Shown here piece by piece: positions 19,230-21,148 of a stretch of 21,148 nt of DNA. This DNA comes from Candidatus Altimarinota bacterium (GTDB lineage Bacteria; Patescibacteriota; Gracilibacteria; BD1-5; UBA6164). Below the pieces are notes generated by a model, which saw only the letters and a program-made list of their open reading frames with translations, made no database searches and had not been told where the DNA came from. Position 1 is the stretch's first letter, and each line of letters opens with the position of its first letter. Location of the stretch: the NCBI GenBank assembly GCA_027062145.1, contig JAMOTX010000117.1:1-21148 (forward strand), given 5' to 3'. A program made the position numbers and the translations under genes.

Positions 19230-19739
19230 TTATTTTAGTAATTTAATAAAATCTATAATTAATTCTTTTTTTAATTTAGAAGAATGTGTTTTATTTTCAA
19301 ATTCTCAAATATAACTTTTTTCAAACAAAGCTAATAAAGTAGTATCTATTTTTATTTTTTTAATATCTTTTAATGTTAGTTTATCACTGTTTTTTATTCA
19401 AATATAAGAAAAATAAATTCTAAAAATATAATTAAGTTTTTCAAAAAATAATGTTTCTTCTAATTCATCAGTATTTAACAAAAGTTTGTTTAATTCTTTT
19501 ATTAATCTATTTTTTTTAACTGATAAGCTAATAGGTTTTATTACTTTAATTTTATCTTCTTTAATAGGTTTCCAAAAAAATAAAAAAACTAATATTATAA
19601 CAATAAAAAGTAAAAATTTATAATTTATTTTGTTATATAAATTATAATCAGTAATTATTTCTGTTTCATTTATTCAATATACTATATTATTTAAAAATAT
19701 AGCTAATATTGAAATTAAAATAAGATTTATTTTCTTCAT
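19230..19739 (-). CDS. Small membrane protein of the Bat operon, DUF4381-like position
   Basis: A 169-residue protein with an N-terminal hydrophobic signal or anchor (residues 3-20) and a second membrane segment (about 42-58, FLLFIVIILVFLFFW). A cytoplasmic or periplasmic Lys-rich helical part of about 100 residues follows. In Bat/MoxR operons a short two-segment protein commonly lies between the DUF58 gene and batA, sometimes assigned to DUF4381. The layout fits, but I see no diagnostic motif, so the family name is positional. It is translationally coupled to batA (TAA immediately followed by ATG). Confidence 0.65.
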
Positions 19740-19749
19740 TTAAGTATTA

Positions 19750-20631
19750 TTATTTTTTAAATAATTTAAAAAATTCTTTATATATATCTTTTTTTTCATT
19801 TAAGTATAAGTATTTTCATCAAAATTTTATAATATTTTTTCTTAATGTATTTATTCAATCATTTCTTTCTTTTAGATAATGATTTATTTTATCTTTATCA
19901 GTTAAATCAATATTTATTCAAGTATTGTTTTCTTTTAAAATCTCATCTCACTCTAAAGTATTTTCAAAATCATTAAATATATTACAGAAAATTAAATCAT
20001 TTTTGGTTGTAAGTACTTTTAAATCTTTAGTATTAAAGGTAATACTGTCTGTTATATAAATAACTAATGAATCCTTTATCTTTAAATTATTAAAATATTT
20101 AATCGTATTTATTTTTTTATCATCATTTTTATTAAATAATAATCATTTAATTTTTTGAAAAATATCTTTTTTTTCGATATCTAAAAAATTATTAATTCAA
20201 TTAACTATATTGATAAAATTTTGCTTTCATTTTTTAGCTATATGAAATTTTTTATCTCAATTAATAGTATAAAAACTTCATACTTTATCTCATGATTTTA
20301 ATCCACTAAGTCAAAGTAAATATATAACTTCATATAGTAAGTCCTCTTTTGTTTTATCTGTTAAATAAGTATTTTTAAAACTTTCATTTAGTTCTATTAC
20401 AAAATATATACTCAATTCTCTTTCTTCTTCATATAGTTTTATTATAGTTTTTCACTGATTCTCAGATTTTACAAAATCAATATTTTTAATATCATCTCAA
20501 TAACTATATTCTCTAAAATCTGCAAACTCTATTCATTTTCATTTAAAATTTGTTTTATAATTTCACACAAAAAGACTACTAATTAATTTAGAAGTCTTTA
20601 ATTCAAGTAATTTATGTTTCTTATTTAACAT
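19750..20631 (-). CDS. DUF58 protein of the MoxR/Bat operon
   Basis: A 293-residue soluble protein with the DUF58 signature. GKGIEFADFREYSYGDDIKN (residues 31-50) extends into IDFVKSENQGKTIIKLYEEE, equivalent to the family's G.G.EF.D.R.Y..GDD.R.IDW...A.......K.Y..ER. The stretch LSIYFVIELNESF corresponds to the start of the VWA-like fold, here with Glu instead of the metal-binding Asp-x-Ser, so it is a degenerate VWA-type domain. DUF58 proteins are thought to work with MoxR ATPases in folding or assembly of VWA-protein complexes. It begins two bases after the moxR stop. Confidence 0.88.
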
Positions 20632-20633
20632 AA

Positions 20634-21148
20634 TTATTTTATTTTTACTTTAGCTATAATTTTATCTATAACCATGTCTGCAGTTATTCAATCAGCTATT
20701 GCTTCATAGTTAAGAATAATTCTATGTCTCAAAACTGGTTTTATCATTTCTTTTACATCTTCAGGTAAAACAAAATCTCTTCAATTTAAAAATGCAATTG
20801 CTTTTGATGTTTTAATTAATGCGATAGAAGCTCTAGGAGATGCTCAATATGATAATATATTTTTTATTTCACTATCATTTCTACTGGTAAAAATTAAATC
20901 TTTAACATAAACATATATATTATCATCTACATGTATATTTAAAACCTCATTTTGTAATTTAACTAAATCTGATTTTTTTAATATTTTAGACAATTTAATA
21001 CTTGCATCATCAGAATACTGTTTCATTATTTCTAATTCTTCCGATTCAGTAGGATAACTAATAATTGTTTTAATTAAAAATCTATCTAATTGTGCTTCTG
21101 GTAAAGAATATGTTCAATCTTGTTCTAAAGGGTTCTGAGTAGCTAATA
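20634..21148 (-). CDS. moxR: MoxR-family AAA+ ATPase, C-terminal part (5' end off the window)
   Basis: The last 170 codons of a MoxR ATPase; the Walker A and B motifs lie beyond the right edge. What is visible includes LATQNPLEQDGTYSLPEAQL followed by DRF, the sensor 1 region and arginine finger neighbourhood unique to MoxR. Also visible are the sensor 2 motif GASPRAS and the closing phrase LPEDVKEMIKPVLRHRIILN. MoxR proteins use ATP to remodel or activate VWA-domain partners, here BatA, BatB and the DUF58 protein encoded directly downstream. It is the most upstream gene of the minus-strand operon that can be seen. Confidence 0.93.

Noticed and set aside
1..21148. Massive pseudogenisation by TGA stop codons
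   Set aside because: TGA falls on conserved glycines and all frames run to TAA with intact motifs, so these are sense codons.
1..21148. CRISPR arrays, tRNA or rRNA genes
   Set aside because: No regularly spaced repeats and no G/C-containing cloverleaf or rRNA-like segments were seen on either strand.

Overview
The window comes from a bacterium that reads TGA as glycine (genetic code 25). That code, with the extreme A+T content, points to the uncultivated, probably host-attached phyla Absconditabacteria (SR1) or Gracilibacteria (BD1-5). The evidence is internal. Under the standard code almost every gene breaks into fragments, but with TGA as Gly each becomes one intact frame whose conserved glycines fall on TGA: GGGTP of a HemN-like enzyme, KGGTA of AbiEii, GAGDGK of a prepilin peptidase, CDEGRM of HxsB, and TDGGED of a VWA protein. 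All 18 visible stop codons are TAA. Start codons follow A/T-rich leaders without a Shine-Dalgarno motif. All coordinates and translations here use code 25.

Layout. (1) 1-380, minus: the N-terminal part of a prepilin peptidase. (2) 456-5608, minus: hxsD, hxsB and a 1122-residue secreted surface protein, ending in a perfect hairpin terminator. (3) 5684-14267, plus, divergent from (2): a tightly packed eight-gene operon. It encodes an unusual CX4CX2C radical SAM enzyme, two U32-family proteins with the cysteine layout of UbiU and UbiV, a HemN/HemW-like radical SAM protein, two lipoproteins, a 72-residue HxsA-like His-Xaa-Ser precursor and a Cys-rich secreted protein. (4) 14337-15349, plus: two secreted proteins with nearly identical N-terminal modules and unrelated C-termini, one of them a phage tail-collar domain. 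(5) 15396-16733, minus: an AbiEi/AbiEii toxin-antitoxin cassette with its own promoter and palindrome, followed by a second, diverged copy of the batC 3' end. (6) 16749-21148, minus: a Bat (aerotolerance-type) operon in the order moxR, DUF58, small membrane protein, batA, batB, batC.

The most striking part is regions 2 and 3. They look like a His-Xaa-Ser (Hxs) peptide-modification locus of a new type. HxsB, HxsD and an HxsA-like substrate are recognisable and no canonical HxsC is seen. The locus also holds a UbiU/UbiV-like iron-sulfur pair and two further radical SAM enzymes. A reasonable inference is that the HxsA-like peptide, and perhaps the large surface proteins encoded beside it, are modified by oxygen-independent chemistry and displayed at the cell surface. 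The sequence does not show what the modification is. No stretch longer than about 75 bases lacks a gene.
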